A stretch of DNA of 64,000 bases from Paenibacillus borealis (GCF_000758665.1 NZ_CP009285.1:806001-870000), one strand, 5' to 3'; positions 17,106-26,736 are shown, counted from the stretch's first letter. Numbers and translations are program-made. Notes: generated by a model from the letters alone, not told the origin.

Positions 17106-18128
17106 TTGATTAAAAAAGTTCCAGCCAGAGCCTTATCCCTTTTGGTAGTTGCAGCCATATTCCTATCCCTATTCTTCACAGCCTTACCGCAGGCAAACGC
17201 GGCCGCCAGAGGAGCATGGGCTCCCAATACGGCATATGCAGTAAATGATACAGTGACCTATAGTGGAGGTACTTATACCTGTCTTCAGGCACATACTTCC
17301 CTCACAGGCTGGGAGCCGCCTAATGTTCCTGCACTATGGAAGAGCGGAACAACAACAACACCGACCCCTACACCTACGCCAACCACACCCCCGGCAACAA
17401 ACGGAGTCACATTCTATGCAGACATCAACTATGGCGGCAAGGCAGTAACCCTGGGAGTAGGCAATTATGTACTGTCCCAGCTGAATGCTGCCGGAATTCC
17501 GAATGACTGGATGTCTTCGCTCAAGGTTCCTGGCGGCTGGACGGTTGAAGTCTATGAGAATGATAACTTTGGCGGAGCCAAATGGACCTATACCTCAGAT
17601 TCCTCCTGGGTTGGCGACAGTGTCAATGACAAGATGACCTCGGTTAAGATCTATACGGGTTCGCAGCCTCCTTCGGTAACCAAACCTGCCGAGGTTCCAA
17701 GCCAAATCTGGACCTATGTCGTGAATGCAGACAATGCTTATGGCAAGGGTGGAGATTTCGCACTGCTGCTGAGTGCGGTGATTAAGAAGGAGAGCAGCTT
17801 CGGAGCAGGCCTGCCCGGCAGCCCATCCGCTGGTGACGGATTGATGCAGGTCGAACCGAACACCCGCAATGCCTATGCCTCACAATTCAGCGCCAAATTC
17901 GGCCGCGCGTATAATCACAGCAGTGAACAGGATCAGGTATACCTGGGCGCATTGATCCTGAATGAGAAGATTGTCAGATTCGGAAACATCTATAACGGAT
18001 TGCTGCACTATAACGGAGGCGACAACTGGTATCCGGGCGCTACCGATTCCTATGGCCGTCCGATCCTGGCAGATCAGTATGCCGATGCCGTTTACGCTAC
18101 ATATAAGGGGTATGGGGGGAAGAACTAA
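17106..18128 (+). CDS. Secreted three-domain lysozyme-like protein (carbohydrate-binding, beta/gamma-crystallin, SLT domains)
   Basis: 340 residues from a TTG start, eight bases after AAAGGAGG. Signal peptide to about residue 36 (ALPQANAAA). Residues 37-78 are a CBM5/12-type module (WAPNTAYAVNDTVTYSGGTY, then C and WEPP). A Thr-Pro linker (80-97) leads to a beta/gamma-crystallin-like domain (about 98-185; VTFYADINYGGKAVTLGVGN and YENDNFGGAKWTY). The C-terminal part (about 195-340) is a transglycosylase-like fold: catalytic E in IKKESSFGAG, DGLMQVEPNT, and HYNGGDNWYPGA. Predicted to bind chitin or peptidoglycan and cleave the glycan strand. A short hairpin (GGTTCGCC/GGGCGAAACC, 17055-17076) sits just upstream. 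Confidence 0.85.
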   Translation: MIKKVPARALSLLVVAAIFLSLFFTALPQANAAARGAWAPNTAYAVNDTVTYSGGTYTCLQAHTSLTGWEPPNVPALWKSGTTTTPTPTPTPTTPPATNGVTFYADINYGGKAVTLGVGNYVLSQLNAAGIPNDWMSSLKVPGGWTVEVYENDNFGGAKWTYTSDSSWVGDSVNDKMTSVKIYTGSQPPSVTKPAEVPSQIWTYVVNADNAYGKGGDFALLLSAVIKKESSFGAGLPGSPSAGDGLMQVEPNTRNAYASQFSAKFGRAYNHSSEQDQVYLGALILNEKIVRFGNIYNGLLHYNGGDNWYPGATDSYGRPILADQYADAVYATYKGYGGKN

Positions 18129-18155
18129 GGGGTTATCTTCTATAAAAAGAAGGAG

Positions 18156-18192
18156 AAAGACGCTCGAGAGGACTTTCTGAGCGTCTTTGTTA
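18156..18192 (+). terminator. Intrinsic terminator after lysozyme gene
   Basis: AAAGACGCTC (18156-18165) pairs with GAGCGTCTTT (18179-18188), followed by GTTAT. Confidence 0.85.
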
Positions 18193-18203
18193 TATGTTCA
18201 GCT

Positions 18204-18244
18204 AAAATAGCTTCACTGACAGCAATTGTCAGTGAAGCTATTTT
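18204..18244 (+). repeat. Perfect 18-bp palindrome, second TTCACTGACA copy
   Basis: AAAATAGCTTCACTGACA and TGTCAGTGAAGCTATTTT are exact complements with loop GCAAT. It is nearly the same sequence as the terminator at 16194 but here lies 35 bases before a start codon, right after another terminator. Confidence 0.8.
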
Positions 18245-18279
18245 ATAATACAGAAAAGGACTTGAAGGAGGACGTACAA

Positions 18280-18897
18280 ATGAATAATAAGGTATATCTA
18301 TATGTGTTCGACACCATGGCAGACTGGGAGATAGGGTATTTAACTGCCGAACTGAACTCGGGAAGATACTACAAGAAGGGTCAAGCCCCATCTGAAATAG
18401 TTACCGTAGCCAATGAAAAGGCGCTTGTCACTACAATGGGCGGACTGGCAATAATGCCCGACATCACGGTGGAGGAGTGCAGTATTACAAGCACAGATGC
18501 ATTGATTCTGCCCGGTGGAGAGACATGGACCGAAGCCATTCACCAGCCCATCCTCGGGCTTGCTGAGAGATGCATACAGGAAGATATATTAGTGGCAGCG
18601 ATTTGTGGGGCTACAATGGCGCTTGCCCAGGCTGGACTATTGAATTCACGCCCGCATACAAGCAATGATCTGGAGTACCTCAAAATGATCTGTCCCGCGT
18701 ACACCGGCGAAGAGTTCTACCAGATGCAGTCTGCTGTAACGGATGGCAAATTGATCACTGCCTCTGGAATAGCCCCGCTAGAATTCACTGTGCATGTTCT
18801 GAAAGCCCTGGATGTATTGGCTTCAGACAGATTGAAGGCCTGGTATAGTCTCTATAAGACTCAGGAAGCTAAGTATTTCTATGAGTTGATGGGATAA
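18280..18897 (+). CDS. DJ-1/PfpI family protein (class I glutamine amidotransferase-like)
   Basis: 205 residues from ATG 18280, after GGAGG; a longer frame to 18226 would include the palindrome and is not used. The nucleophile elbow is AAICGATMALAQAG (Cys in ICGAT), preceded by DALILPGGETW, the conserved strand of the DJ-1/PfpI fold. Relatives act as deglycases, chaperones, proteases or thiol sensors; the ICGAT variant is found in the YoaZ/type 1 amidotransferase-like subgroup of Bacillales. Single-gene unit. Confidence 0.85.
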   Translation: MNNKVYLYVFDTMADWEIGYLTAELNSGRYYKKGQAPSEIVTVANEKALVTTMGGLAIMPDITVEECSITSTDALILPGGETWTEAIHQPILGLAERCIQEDILVAAICGATMALAQAGLLNSRPHTSNDLEYLKMICPAYTGEEFYQMQSAVTDGKLITASGIAPLEFTVHVLKALDVLASDRLKAWYSLYKTQEAKYFYELMG

Positions 18898-19030
18898 GAG
18901 AAGTTAATGAAGATTGCCCTCTCTTTTAGCTGGTTCACGCATGCTCCATTAATCGGTTTATACCAATTTCAAGCTGCGAAAGTTGCGTAATATAATTAGA
19001 ATCAATAATTCTCTATTCGATTCAAAGAAG

Positions 19031-19058
19031 GCAGCCTAGCACGTGAGGCTGCTTTTTG
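19031..19058 (+). terminator. Intrinsic terminator
   Basis: GCAGCCT (19031-19037) and AGGCTGC (19046-19052) followed by TTTTTG. The rest of 18898-19198 holds no gene I can support. Confidence 0.75.
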
Positions 19059-19198
19059 CATTCAAATCATAATTTTGAACAGAACGTACTATGGATTCAT
19101 TTCAATAAATGGTGTACAAATATTGGATAGTTAAAAAGTGTTAGGAATGGGGAAGCGTGAGTATAGTTAAGGCGAACTTATTATGAGGAGGTTATATT

Positions 19199-20074
19199 AT
19201 GATAAAAAAATGGACGATTTCTTTGCTTTCATCAGCACTTCTTTTGCTGCCTTTAACAACAGAGCCCAGTTATGCGGCAGAGGCACCAACATCTACTACC
19301 ATTAACAATGGTCAAATAATCAACGGCCGGGTATTAGTCCCCTTACGTGCTGTCTCCGAAAATCTTGGTGCAAGTTTGCAATGGTTTCAAGCGGATAAAG
19401 TTGTTAAAATCAAAAATGGAAATTCAACCATATGGCTTGCCGCAAATTTCAAACGTGTAATTATTGAATCTGCTCCATCGAGTGAAACTCCAGACACACC
19501 ATCCCGGGAATATGTTGATTTGGATACTGCCACGCAGGTCATCAAAGGAACAACGTATGTCCCTCTTCGTTTTGTTAGTCAGTCGTTAGGAGCAACTGTA
19601 GCGTGGGATCAACTGTCTAAACAAGCCACAGTAACGTTAGGCAACAAGGGACTCGTTGTCAATATGGAGACCCCGTCTAATCAAATTCCGGAAAAAAACA
19701 AAATTACTGACTCACGCTTGAAGCTACTATCGGATAAATTAAACCAAGCATCAAAGGTATCTTCAATTAAAATTGTAAATTCAACCTTTCAGCCGTATTT
19801 CACGGATAGGTTAATTAAGTCGATTGTCCAGAACAAAGGCTTAAACACAGCGGGGACTTATGAAGCGCCTGCCACTTCACCTATTTATACTAGCAAGAAT
19901 TCTGCCACACTTACACAATCCGTAATACTGGCGAATGGTCTTACAGGAGAAGATCAATATGCAGAAGACCGGACGGTCACTCTTGTATTCACGAACGGTA
20001 CTTGGAAGGTAGATAGCGTAAATAAGGGGTCTAGAGTTCTGATATCGGGGTTCTCTGATTTTCACCCTCAGTAA
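19199..20074 (+). CDS. Secreted copper-amine-oxidase-type stalk domain protein
   Basis: 291 residues; ATG with GAGGAGG nine bases upstream. Signal peptide with cleavage near PSYAAEA (about residue 26). Two copies of the stalk motif found in many Paenibacillus cell-surface proteins are clear: NGRVLVPLRAVSENLGASLQ and, further on, TTYVPLRFVSQSLGATVAWD. The C-terminal half (about 165-291) has no named domain and looks like a small alpha/beta SnoaL- or DUF-type fold. Extracellular, probably cell-wall associated. The last 43 bases overlap an opposite-strand pseudogene remnant. Confidence 0.8.
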   Translation: MIKKWTISLLSSALLLLPLTTEPSYAAEAPTSTTINNGQIINGRVLVPLRAVSENLGASLQWFQADKVVKIKNGNSTIWLAANFKRVIIESAPSSETPDTPSREYVDLDTATQVIKGTTYVPLRFVSQSLGATVAWDQLSKQATVTLGNKGLVVNMETPSNQIPEKNKITDSRLKLLSDKLNQASKVSSIKIVNSTFQPYFTDRLIKSIVQNKGLNTAGTYEAPATSPIYTSKNSATLTQSVILANGLTGEDQYAEDRTVTLVFTNGTWKVDSVNKGSRVLISGFSDFHPQ

Positions 20075-20376
20075 TTTGTTTGAAAGCAATAAGTGCTGGA
20101 GTTGATGCGGCACCTGCAGTTGATAAAGTGAGGATACGTGTGATAGAGCCTCCATTTGGGACCAGTACCGATGCCACTTCGACCCCTAATTGAGTAGTTC
20201 CGGCAGTATCCGTATAGGATTTTATAGCGGGTATTTTATACGCTACACCTTCTCCGCTCCACATAACAGCGCCAGCGTAATATTCGGTACCTCGAGCACC
20301 AACGTAAATTTTAATTGTCTTAGGAGCGCCAGTATTATTAGTTAGCGTAACAGACAGGTTATCAAGGTTATGGATG
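20075..20376 (-). pseudogene. C-terminal fragment of an unidentified surface-type protein
   Basis: Read on the minus strand this stretch encodes a protein-like, beta-rich sequence (NLSVTLTNNTGAPKTIKIYV, AGTTQLGVEVASVLVPNGGS) with no start codon of its own. The upstream end is cut by the dus-tail/hairpin repeat at about 20376, and the frame continues into the 3' end of the stalk gene. It is probably the remains of a gene truncated by rearrangement. Family unknown. Confidence 0.4.
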
Positions 20377-20519
20377 AGTATACAGGGGCGGAGGGACTTG
20401 GGATTATACTGCCAGGATTGTAGAAATCCGTGTAGAAAATAGAATTGACGCAAAAGGGTGAGGATCGGATGAATGGTGAAGGGGAGAGCCCGAAGCCAAC
20501 AAGCCTGTCCTCTGTTTTG
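20377..20519 (+). repeat. Degenerate dus tail plus dispersed hairpin element E4
   Basis: Bases 20377-20410 resemble the last codons of dus, then the GGATT-GTAGA-AATCC hairpin (20415-20429) and element E4 follow: GAGGATCGGAT (20460-20470) faces AAGCCTGTCCTC, ending in TGTTTTG. Differences from E2 at stem positions (G-U and a mismatch) keep most pairs. It lies 160 bases before the HEAT-like gene. Confidence 0.65.
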
Positions 20520-20679
20520 TTATAAAAATTATATGCCCAGTTGTAATACTTTTGCCATGTTCGTGGCTCCCAAAATAAGCCAATATAGATATAGAAGCGG
20601 ATATGATAATGCAGCCGCTTAAAATCATTGAGTTGTGCTATTGGTATTGACGGAAGTATAGGAAGAGGTGCTGTGAACG

Positions 20680-22238
20680 ATGGTTATTTTTTTCGATAGA
20701 GCTAAACGGCCACTTTGGGAGGGGAGGTCCTCCATTTACTCCCATATTCAGGGACAAGGGGGAACTGTGGACGGATCGCTGCCGGATGACGAAGAATTCT
20801 GGTCCGGTGATAAAATCAGATGGGTAGCGGGTGGTTTGGATGGAGCATTCGGACATCATGCTGGACCTGCTAAGATGACGGATGAGGCAAAAGAGCTGGT
20901 TCACCTGCTGGCGAAGCAATCCAGAAGGCCTAAGAATTCAACAAGAAAGGCTCTGTATGCCAAGCTTGTGAAGACAGATGTAGGCGGCATGATTGATGAA
21001 GTTATAGATGAGGTACGCAAGCATCCCGGAGTACAGCCGGAGTCCGTATTCCTTGAGGCGAAATGGCTCGCGGAGCATGCGGCGCACCGGAATGCCGTCA
21101 AATTCGGAATTGCAGTGCTGGGGCTTTTTCAGAACGGGCAAGTCAAGGAGCTGCTTCTAACGCTGGGGAGCCACGAGGAATTTACGCTGTATGCCACGGT
21201 TGCGATTCATAATGGAATGGAAGACAGCAATCAGGTTCTATTTGAACTCGCTGGGCAGGTTCATGGCTGGGGCAAAATACATATCGTCGAGAGACTTGAG
21301 CCGGCTAGTCAGGAGATCAAAGATTGGCTGCTGCGGCAAGGGTGCCGCAACAACGTTATGAACGAATATTTAGCCTGTACTTGTGCAAGAAAGGGCGGTT
21401 TGCGGGAGGCACTGTCGGCTGATCGGGTAGATAGCGTCTTACTTGATGGGGCAACCGATATCATTGAAGCGCTATTGAATGGCGGGCCGGCTGAGGATAT
21501 GGATGATTATGAGTATGCGCCGCAGGTGTTATTGGATTACGTGAGGCTCATCCGGGAGAATGGGACAACTGCACAGCATCTGTCAGTAATATTTCGCATT
21601 CATGACTTCCTGGCCGAGGATGAGGAGAAGTGGACTGCCCGGATGTCAGCAGGCTGGAGTGAACAATTAAGAAGTGATATCCGTGAGGCTTGCGGGTCGA
21701 TTATGGCCGACACCAAGTGGTTCAATATTGTAATGGATGCCGTTAGCAGCAGCGATTCGCCTGACCGTTACTACGGGGTAGCTTGTGCTGAGAAGCTTGG
21801 CATGGATATTTGGGATACTCTGTACAATCAGCTTGCAGCTGACCCGCTACAGGATTTCTATTACTATCAGCTGATGAAATCGGATGACCGGGACCGGATT
21901 CACAGGTTTGTCCAATTCGCTATAGGGCACCTTCCCTTACAGCAGATCGCCACGGGTCCCGGAACTGAAATGGGATTCGGCGAAGAATATGCAGCAAGCT
22001 GGGGGCCATCTTGCAGAGCTTGGACCGGTTCGAGGGGAGAGGGGCGGAGTTGATCCTTACTGGCCTGAACAGTCCGGTGACCTCCAACCGGAACATGGCG
22101 ATCATGGCACTGGAGGGCTGGAACGTTTCATCCTGGGGGGAGCAGCTGGTTCACGCTGTCGCTCATTTATTAGTAATCGAGCCTGAAGACCCGGTAAAGG
22201 AACGGCTGCACAAGCTCCGTGAGGCCAAGGGTTTGTAA
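20680..22238 (+). pseudogene. HEAT-like protein paired with rtcB, interrupted by one frameshift
   Basis: The first frame (20680-about 21985) encodes about 436 residues of helical, repeat-like protein (AKWLAEHAAHRNAVKFGIAV, GIAVLGLFQNGQVKELLLTL, TLYATVAIHNGMEDSNQVLF). After GEEYA near 21990 it is out of phase; the natural continuation ILQSLDRFEGRGAELILTGL, NRNMAIMALEGW to GL-stop at 22238 is in another frame. A single base gained or lost in AAGCTGGGGGCC would explain this, so it is either a recent mutation or a sequencing error. Restored length about 518 residues. I infer HEAT-like repeats; no catalytic motif. It ends 41 bases before rtcB and a decayed copy of the same pair is at 26540-27600. 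Confidence 0.7.
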
Positions 22239-22279
22239 GTATGGAAAGTACATTCATTATGTAGGAGTTGAGTGGTGGT

Positions 22280-23506
22280 ATGGCTTATCAAAATATAGAC
22301 GGCGTGCGGATCTGGGGTAACCCCGACAGCGGAGCGCTGGCTCAAGCAAAAATGTGTGCGGAAACAGGGAACGTCGTTCAAACCCTGCTCATGGCAGATC
22401 ATCATAAAGGCTACAGCCAGCCGATCGGCGGGGTGGTTGTATACGATGGGCAGATCTCCCCGTCCGGCGTTGGTTACGATATTGCGTGCGGGAATAAAGC
22501 GGTGCGGACCAGCTTGACTGTTGAAGAGATCCGGCCCAAGCTGGCAAATATTATGGATGAGATTGCCCGGAGAATTTCCTTCGGAATAGGCCGTGTTAAT
22601 AAGGAGAGGGTCGATCATGAGCTTTTTGACGATCCGGACTGGGCTGTTTACATGGCGGTAGGCAGACAGGAGCACGACAAGCTGAAAGCTCTGGCACAGA
22701 GTCAGCTAGGCACGGTCGGCAGCGGAAACCACTTCGTAGATTTGTTTGAAGAAGCCGGAACAGGCCGGGTGTGGATCGCCAATCATTTTGGAAGCAGAGG
22801 ATTCGGGCATAAGACGGCGAGCGGCTTCCTTAACCTGGCTGCGGGCAGAGATTTTCTCGCTAACGCCCCCGGTGAAAAGATGGACCAACCGCCCGTACTG
22901 CTCAATCTGAGCAGTGAGCTTGGCGATATGTATTACCGAGCCATGAAGCTGGCCGGACGCTACGCCTATGCAGGCAGGGATTATGTGATCCGGCAAGTGT
23001 TAGCTATCCTGGGAACGGAAGCGGACCTCGAAGTGCATAACCATCATAACTATGCCTGGAAAGAAACACATGGCGGCAAAGAAGTTGTCGTCGTCCGCAA
23101 AGGGGCGACCCCATCGGCACCGGGTCAGGTTGGTTTTATTGGCGGCAGTATGGGTGATATATCCGTAATCGTAAAAGGGAAGGATAGAAAGGAAAGCGAA
23201 GATGCTTACTACAGCACCGTTCATGGAGCAGGTCGAATCATGAGCCGCACCCAGGCAGCAGGCAAAATGAACTGGAAAACCCGCACCCGCAGCGGCGGCC
23301 AAATCTCGACAGCGCAAATGCTGGGGGCTGTCCGGGATTTCGGTGTTGAGCTGCGCGGTGCAGGCACGGACGAGAGTCCTTTTGTGTACCGGAAGCTTCA
23401 AGAAGTACTGGATGCGCACGCCGAAACCATTGAGATCATGCATGTACTGAAACCAATTGGTGTGTGTATGGCTGGGGCGGATGAGTTCGATCCGTATAAG
23501 GATTGA
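22280..23506 (+). CDS. rtcB: RtcB family RNA ligase
   Basis: 408 residues from ATG 22280; a TTG 12 bases upstream directly abuts TAGGAG and is less likely. Metal and guanylylation sites are intact: GVGYDIACG (D67, C70), GTVGSGNHF, ANHFGSRGFGHK, EVHNHHNYAW, and the guanylate-accepting histidine in STVHGAGRIMSRTQA. RtcB joins RNA 2',3'-cyclic phosphate or 3'-phosphate ends to 5'-OH ends with GTP and Mn. Bacterial RtcB repairs RNAs cut by toxins or colicins. The HEAT-like neighbour could deliver substrate or sense damage. The length matches the bacterial family (about 400). Confidence 0.93.
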   Translation: MAYQNIDGVRIWGNPDSGALAQAKMCAETGNVVQTLLMADHHKGYSQPIGGVVVYDGQISPSGVGYDIACGNKAVRTSLTVEEIRPKLANIMDEIARRISFGIGRVNKERVDHELFDDPDWAVYMAVGRQEHDKLKALAQSQLGTVGSGNHFVDLFEEAGTGRVWIANHFGSRGFGHKTASGFLNLAAGRDFLANAPGEKMDQPPVLLNLSSELGDMYYRAMKLAGRYAYAGRDYVIRQVLAILGTEADLEVHNHHNYAWKETHGGKEVVVVRKGATPSAPGQVGFIGGSMGDISVIVKGKDRKESEDAYYSTVHGAGRIMSRTQAAGKMNWKTRTRSGGQISTAQMLGAVRDFGVELRGAGTDESPFVYRKLQEVLDAHAETIEIMHVLKPIGVCMAGADEFDPYKD

Positions 23507-23598
23507 GGCAGGGGAAGTGGGGATTAAGCTAAGACCAACATGACCTGCCATAATTTGTATTATTAGTTTGAGTAGATTCCAGACGGTTTTCAGTAAAC

Positions 23599-24858
23599 TT
23601 ATAGTTTCTTATATAATGCTTTCATTCCCTTCTCCACGTTCAAAAGCTCATGCTGAATACTGTACACATGAATTCCTGATTTCGTTAAGACTGCAATCAG
23701 TCTCTCAAAGGCACGTATAGCATCTTTTGGGATTTCTTGCTGAATGGAGGTTAACTCTTTACTCATATTACTCATAAATTGCAGCCGTTCTTGATGAATA
23801 CCTTCCAAATTTGATATAGGAGCAGGGTTAAAGCTTTTTTGCAGAATATGCCGCCACTTTGTTCGCTTAACCGCTTCTTTCACATCCAATTGTCTTTTCA
23901 TCACCACAGCTAAATCACGTAAACTGCTCTCCAATTGTTGATACTCTTTTTTGGCGAGAAATTTCTTTAGTTTGTCTGTCACTCGCGAACTTTGTTTCAA
24001 ACCGACATAAGCGCCTGCCAGTGGCAGCACTATGACAAAAGCTCCTCCCGATACAAATATTGCATGTGCTGCAAAAGTGAAAGCGGCTTGTCCTGCAGCG
24101 GCTAATGATGCACGGCTCGTAGTGTCAATAACTACATTACGAGCCGCCACTTGTAGAGGCAGTTGCTCACGTACAACACGTCTTAAGTTATAAAAAGAAC
24201 TCACGCCTGCTGAAATCCAGGGTAACTCCAGATCAAGGATATCCTCCGCATGGGTTAACGTCGATTTTGTTGCCTCCACTACGGATTCCCTCGTTACCCC
24301 GGCACTGAATACATTGGCGTGATCTGAGTAATGCACCGCCAATTCATCATTTACATAGACGGGAATATCCGGATAACGCTCCAGGTGTTCATCGACAATT
24401 GACTTATCACTGCCACACTTCACTTGGAACTCCTTCCCGTCAATAAGGAAATCCCAACCGGCCTGATTCGAAGCTTCCGGGAACTGGACATCATATCCTG
24501 CAGCTTCCAGTTTTTGAGCGATCATTTGTTCAGCCACATAACCTTGCAGTTGAGCCATATCTCCGGCAGCTAAACTTATATCAACTGTTCTGGCGAACTG
24601 GGACAGGGAGAATAGCGAATTCAGATCCTCACTGCGCGCAAAATCAATACCTGCAACAACTGTAGGATTGATCATAAGAAAGTCGTATAAGAATTCTCCT
24701 GCGCTAATTCCTGCAATCATATCCGTCCTGTCTGATGGATTTGGATTTCCGAATAATCCCGTGCCTTTTCTTTTTCTTTTGCCGGATACCGTGCATTTCA
24801 TTGCCTGTTCGAATTCACCGTTCCGCCAATGCCCCCAAAATTGTTCGTTTTGAATCAT
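23599..24858 (-). CDS. Membrane-associated PD-(D/E)XK-like nuclease of a two-gene accessory cassette
   Basis: 419 residues. Residues about 100-150 show a restriction-endonuclease core: GYVAEQMIAQKLEAAGYDVQ (E in helix 1), then GWDFLIDG with the catalytic D and FQVKCG, the QxK form of the third motif seen in Mrr/Vsr-type nucleases. Residues about 255-290 contain a hydrophobic stretch (AAFTFAAHAIFVSGGAFVIV) that should span the membrane, and the C-terminus is a long coiled coil. The start codon overlaps the stop of the 24855-26399 gene by four bases. I infer a defence role from nuclease plus membrane anchor plus setting; the family is not one I can name. Confidence 0.65.
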   Translation of the reverse strand: MIQNEQFWGHWRNGEFEQAMKCTVSGKRKRKGTGLFGNPNPSDRTDMIAGISAGEFLYDFLMINPTVVAGIDFARSEDLNSLFSLSQFARTVDISLAAGDMAQLQGYVAEQMIAQKLEAAGYDVQFPEASNQAGWDFLIDGKEFQVKCGSDKSIVDEHLERYPDIPVYVNDELAVHYSDHANVFSAGVTRESVVEATKSTLTHAEDILDLELPWISAGVSSFYNLRRVVREQLPLQVAARNVVIDTTSRASLAAAGQAAFTFAAHAIFVSGGAFVIVLPLAGAYVGLKQSSRVTDKLKKFLAKKEYQQLESSLRDLAVVMKRQLDVKEAVKRTKWRHILQKSFNPAPISNLEGIHQERLQFMSNMSKELTSIQQEIPKDAIRAFERLIAVLTKSGIHVYSIQHELLNVEKGMKALYKKL

Positions 24859-26399
24859 ACAATATCCCCTAAGCCGTATATTTCTTTTTGCAGCTTCCGC
24901 AATTCATCCTGTTGTTGACGAAGCATATGTTTTACTGCGGATAAATGTTTTTCAAAATTCTGTTTTTGTTCATTTAGCGCAGCCAACTCTTCCGTTGTGA
25001 CTGTTCTCTCTCTCATAAGGGTCTCAGCCTCATCACACTCGTCTCTTAAATTATCAGGACGAATAGAAATCAATTCGATTGCTTGTTCTTTCTTTAGCTC
25101 CTGAAGCTGTTTCTTAAGGTTCTTAATGTCATTTTCAAGGGAAAGATTCGAGAACATTCCGCCAACCTTATCCATAAACGAATACGCCATTTTATTTCTT
25201 TTAACGGACTCTCGTTTAATTCGGATTTTCCCCTCCAGGCCGGATATGTTCACCTTCTTCTTCTTAAAAGAATCAGTCATCTCATGCTCGCTTACCAGAT
25301 CCAAGGAACCGGCAAGCTGGTCCACCATATGTTGATAAGCCCGAATATTCGCCAGTAGCTGATTGTTGTGAAAACCTATGTTATCTTCAGTGATTTTCAA
25401 ACTTTGGGATACACGGGAATATTCATTTTGATGTGTGGAGATTACCTCCAGCGTTCTTGTTTGCTTATCATAATGTGCATTCCATACTTTGATCAAAGAA
25501 TCATAATCATACAGTGTGGAACTATCTAATAGAACCGGAAGAAGGAATTGAACAATCCCCATCTGCAATAACGTTTTTTTGACTTTTTTACTCTGGGTCA
25601 GCATCATTACTCCACTGGCTCCACCCATCAGAATAAATCCGAGCGGCCCGGTTAGAACAGATAATACAGAGGTTGCTGTCATATATACACCGAATGGCAA
25701 GGTTAACCCAATCAGACCGGCGGTCCCGGCAATCAGCGAAGTTAAGGTTGTATATGCTGCGAACCCGGCAACTTCGACGATAACGGTTAACAGAACAGCG
25801 CTGCCTTGTGTCATAATGACTCTTTTTATAGTAGAATTTGTTAGAGTATCAATATTTAATTTTTCTCTGATTTTCTCTTGCTGTTCGGTGGGCAGAGAAT
25901 CAATAAACCGTTCCATCTGATCCGCGAAATCTTCCTGTTGATCAGCAGTTAGTTGCTTAAGCTCACCGCCAATGGAACCCAATATATTCTGCATCTGGTA
26001 CAAAGCTAATTGATTCTCAATGGGCAGATTCATATTACGCGATACAAAGGTGCTATAGACCTTATCTTTCTTAAGTTGATCCGCATGTGCTTTCTGCAGA
26101 ATTTCTTCACATTTATTCTCTATGTCATAAGAGGTATTGTAGTGAGATCCTGCTAATTCGAATTCTTTGGTCATATGCAAAAATAACTCTAACCGCAGCG
26201 TATCATCATCAATGTGTCGCAGCTTTGCAATCTCCTGTTCCAACTGTTGCTGTGAATGATCTACATCTTTATTAAAAAGATCTCTGGTCTTATTAGCCAT
26301 CATTGTAAAAATTCCCGTTTCCATAACCAAAACATAAATTAAACGTAATTGATCCCCGCTTGAAGCCATTAACCCTTGGGCCAAGGATTTACCTGACAT
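24855..26399 (-). CDS. Coiled-coil membrane protein, partner of the 23599-24858 nuclease
   Basis: 514 residues. The N-terminal third is helical (LEQEIAKLRHIDDDTLRLEL, FLHMTKEFEL) and weakly recalls the YaaW/DUF3944 group. Residues about 200-280 form two or three hydrophobic hairpins (GSAVLLTVIVEVAGFAAYTT, VLSVLTGPLGFILMGGASGV). The remaining 230 residues are coiled coil, dense in K, E, Q and L. No enzymatic motif. Translationally coupled to the membrane nuclease, it may act as the sensor or scaffold of a two-component membrane system. AT-rich compared with the flanking rtcB copies, which suggests transfer as a cassette. Confidence 0.6.
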   Translation of the reverse strand: MSGKSLAQGLMASSGDQLRLIYVLVMETGIFTMMANKTRDLFNKDVDHSQQQLEQEIAKLRHIDDDTLRLELFLHMTKEFELAGSHYNTSYDIENKCEEILQKAHADQLKKDKVYSTFVSRNMNLPIENQLALYQMQNILGSIGGELKQLTADQQEDFADQMERFIDSLPTEQQEKIREKLNIDTLTNSTIKRVIMTQGSAVLLTVIVEVAGFAAYTTLTSLIAGTAGLIGLTLPFGVYMTATSVLSVLTGPLGFILMGGASGVMMLTQSKKVKKTLLQMGIVQFLLPVLLDSSTLYDYDSLIKVWNAHYDKQTRTLEVISTHQNEYSRVSQSLKITEDNIGFHNNQLLANIRAYQHMVDQLAGSLDLVSEHEMTDSFKKKKVNISGLEGKIRIKRESVKRNKMAYSFMDKVGGMFSNLSLENDIKNLKKQLQELKKEQAIELISIRPDNLRDECDEAETLMRERTVTTEELAALNEQKQNFEKHLSAVKHMLRQQQDELRKLQKEIYGLGDIV

Positions 26400-26539
26400 T
26401 CATAACCGCCCCCATGTCTGTATCGAATGATCTGCTATATGACTATATTACTCTACCTTTAGCACTAGTGGTTATACAAACATCTCAATCCAGGAAGGAA
26501 GAATGGTCTGAATGCCCAGCGTAATGCAGCGATATGTTG

Positions 26540-26715
26540 GAAGCTTATAAGGTATGTGCAGAGATGCTTGGTGGATATTTGGACACTCTCTACGCTCAGC
26601 TTGCCGCTAAACCGCTAGAGGATTACTATTACTAACAGCTCATCAGACCGGATGACGGAGACCGGATTCACGGGTTCGTTCCATTCGCCCGCGGACGCCT
26701 TCCCTTGAGCCTGAA
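26540..26715 (+). pseudogene. Remnant of the HEAT-like gene (second copy)
   Basis: Matches 21745-21945 with scattered changes, for example GGATATTTGGGAC/ACTCT, CAGCTTGC, CCGCTA and GATTACTATTACTA followed by a stop in the copy. No intact frame. It directly precedes the truncated rtcB copy, preserving the gene order of 20680-23506. Confidence 0.75.
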
Positions 26716-26736
26716 GCTTCGGTACAAGAACGATTG

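Noticed and set aside
16877-17227. 116-residue minus-strand open frame upstream of the lysozyme gene
   Set aside because: Overlaps the lysozyme start and its ribosome-binding site, and shows no protein-like pattern.
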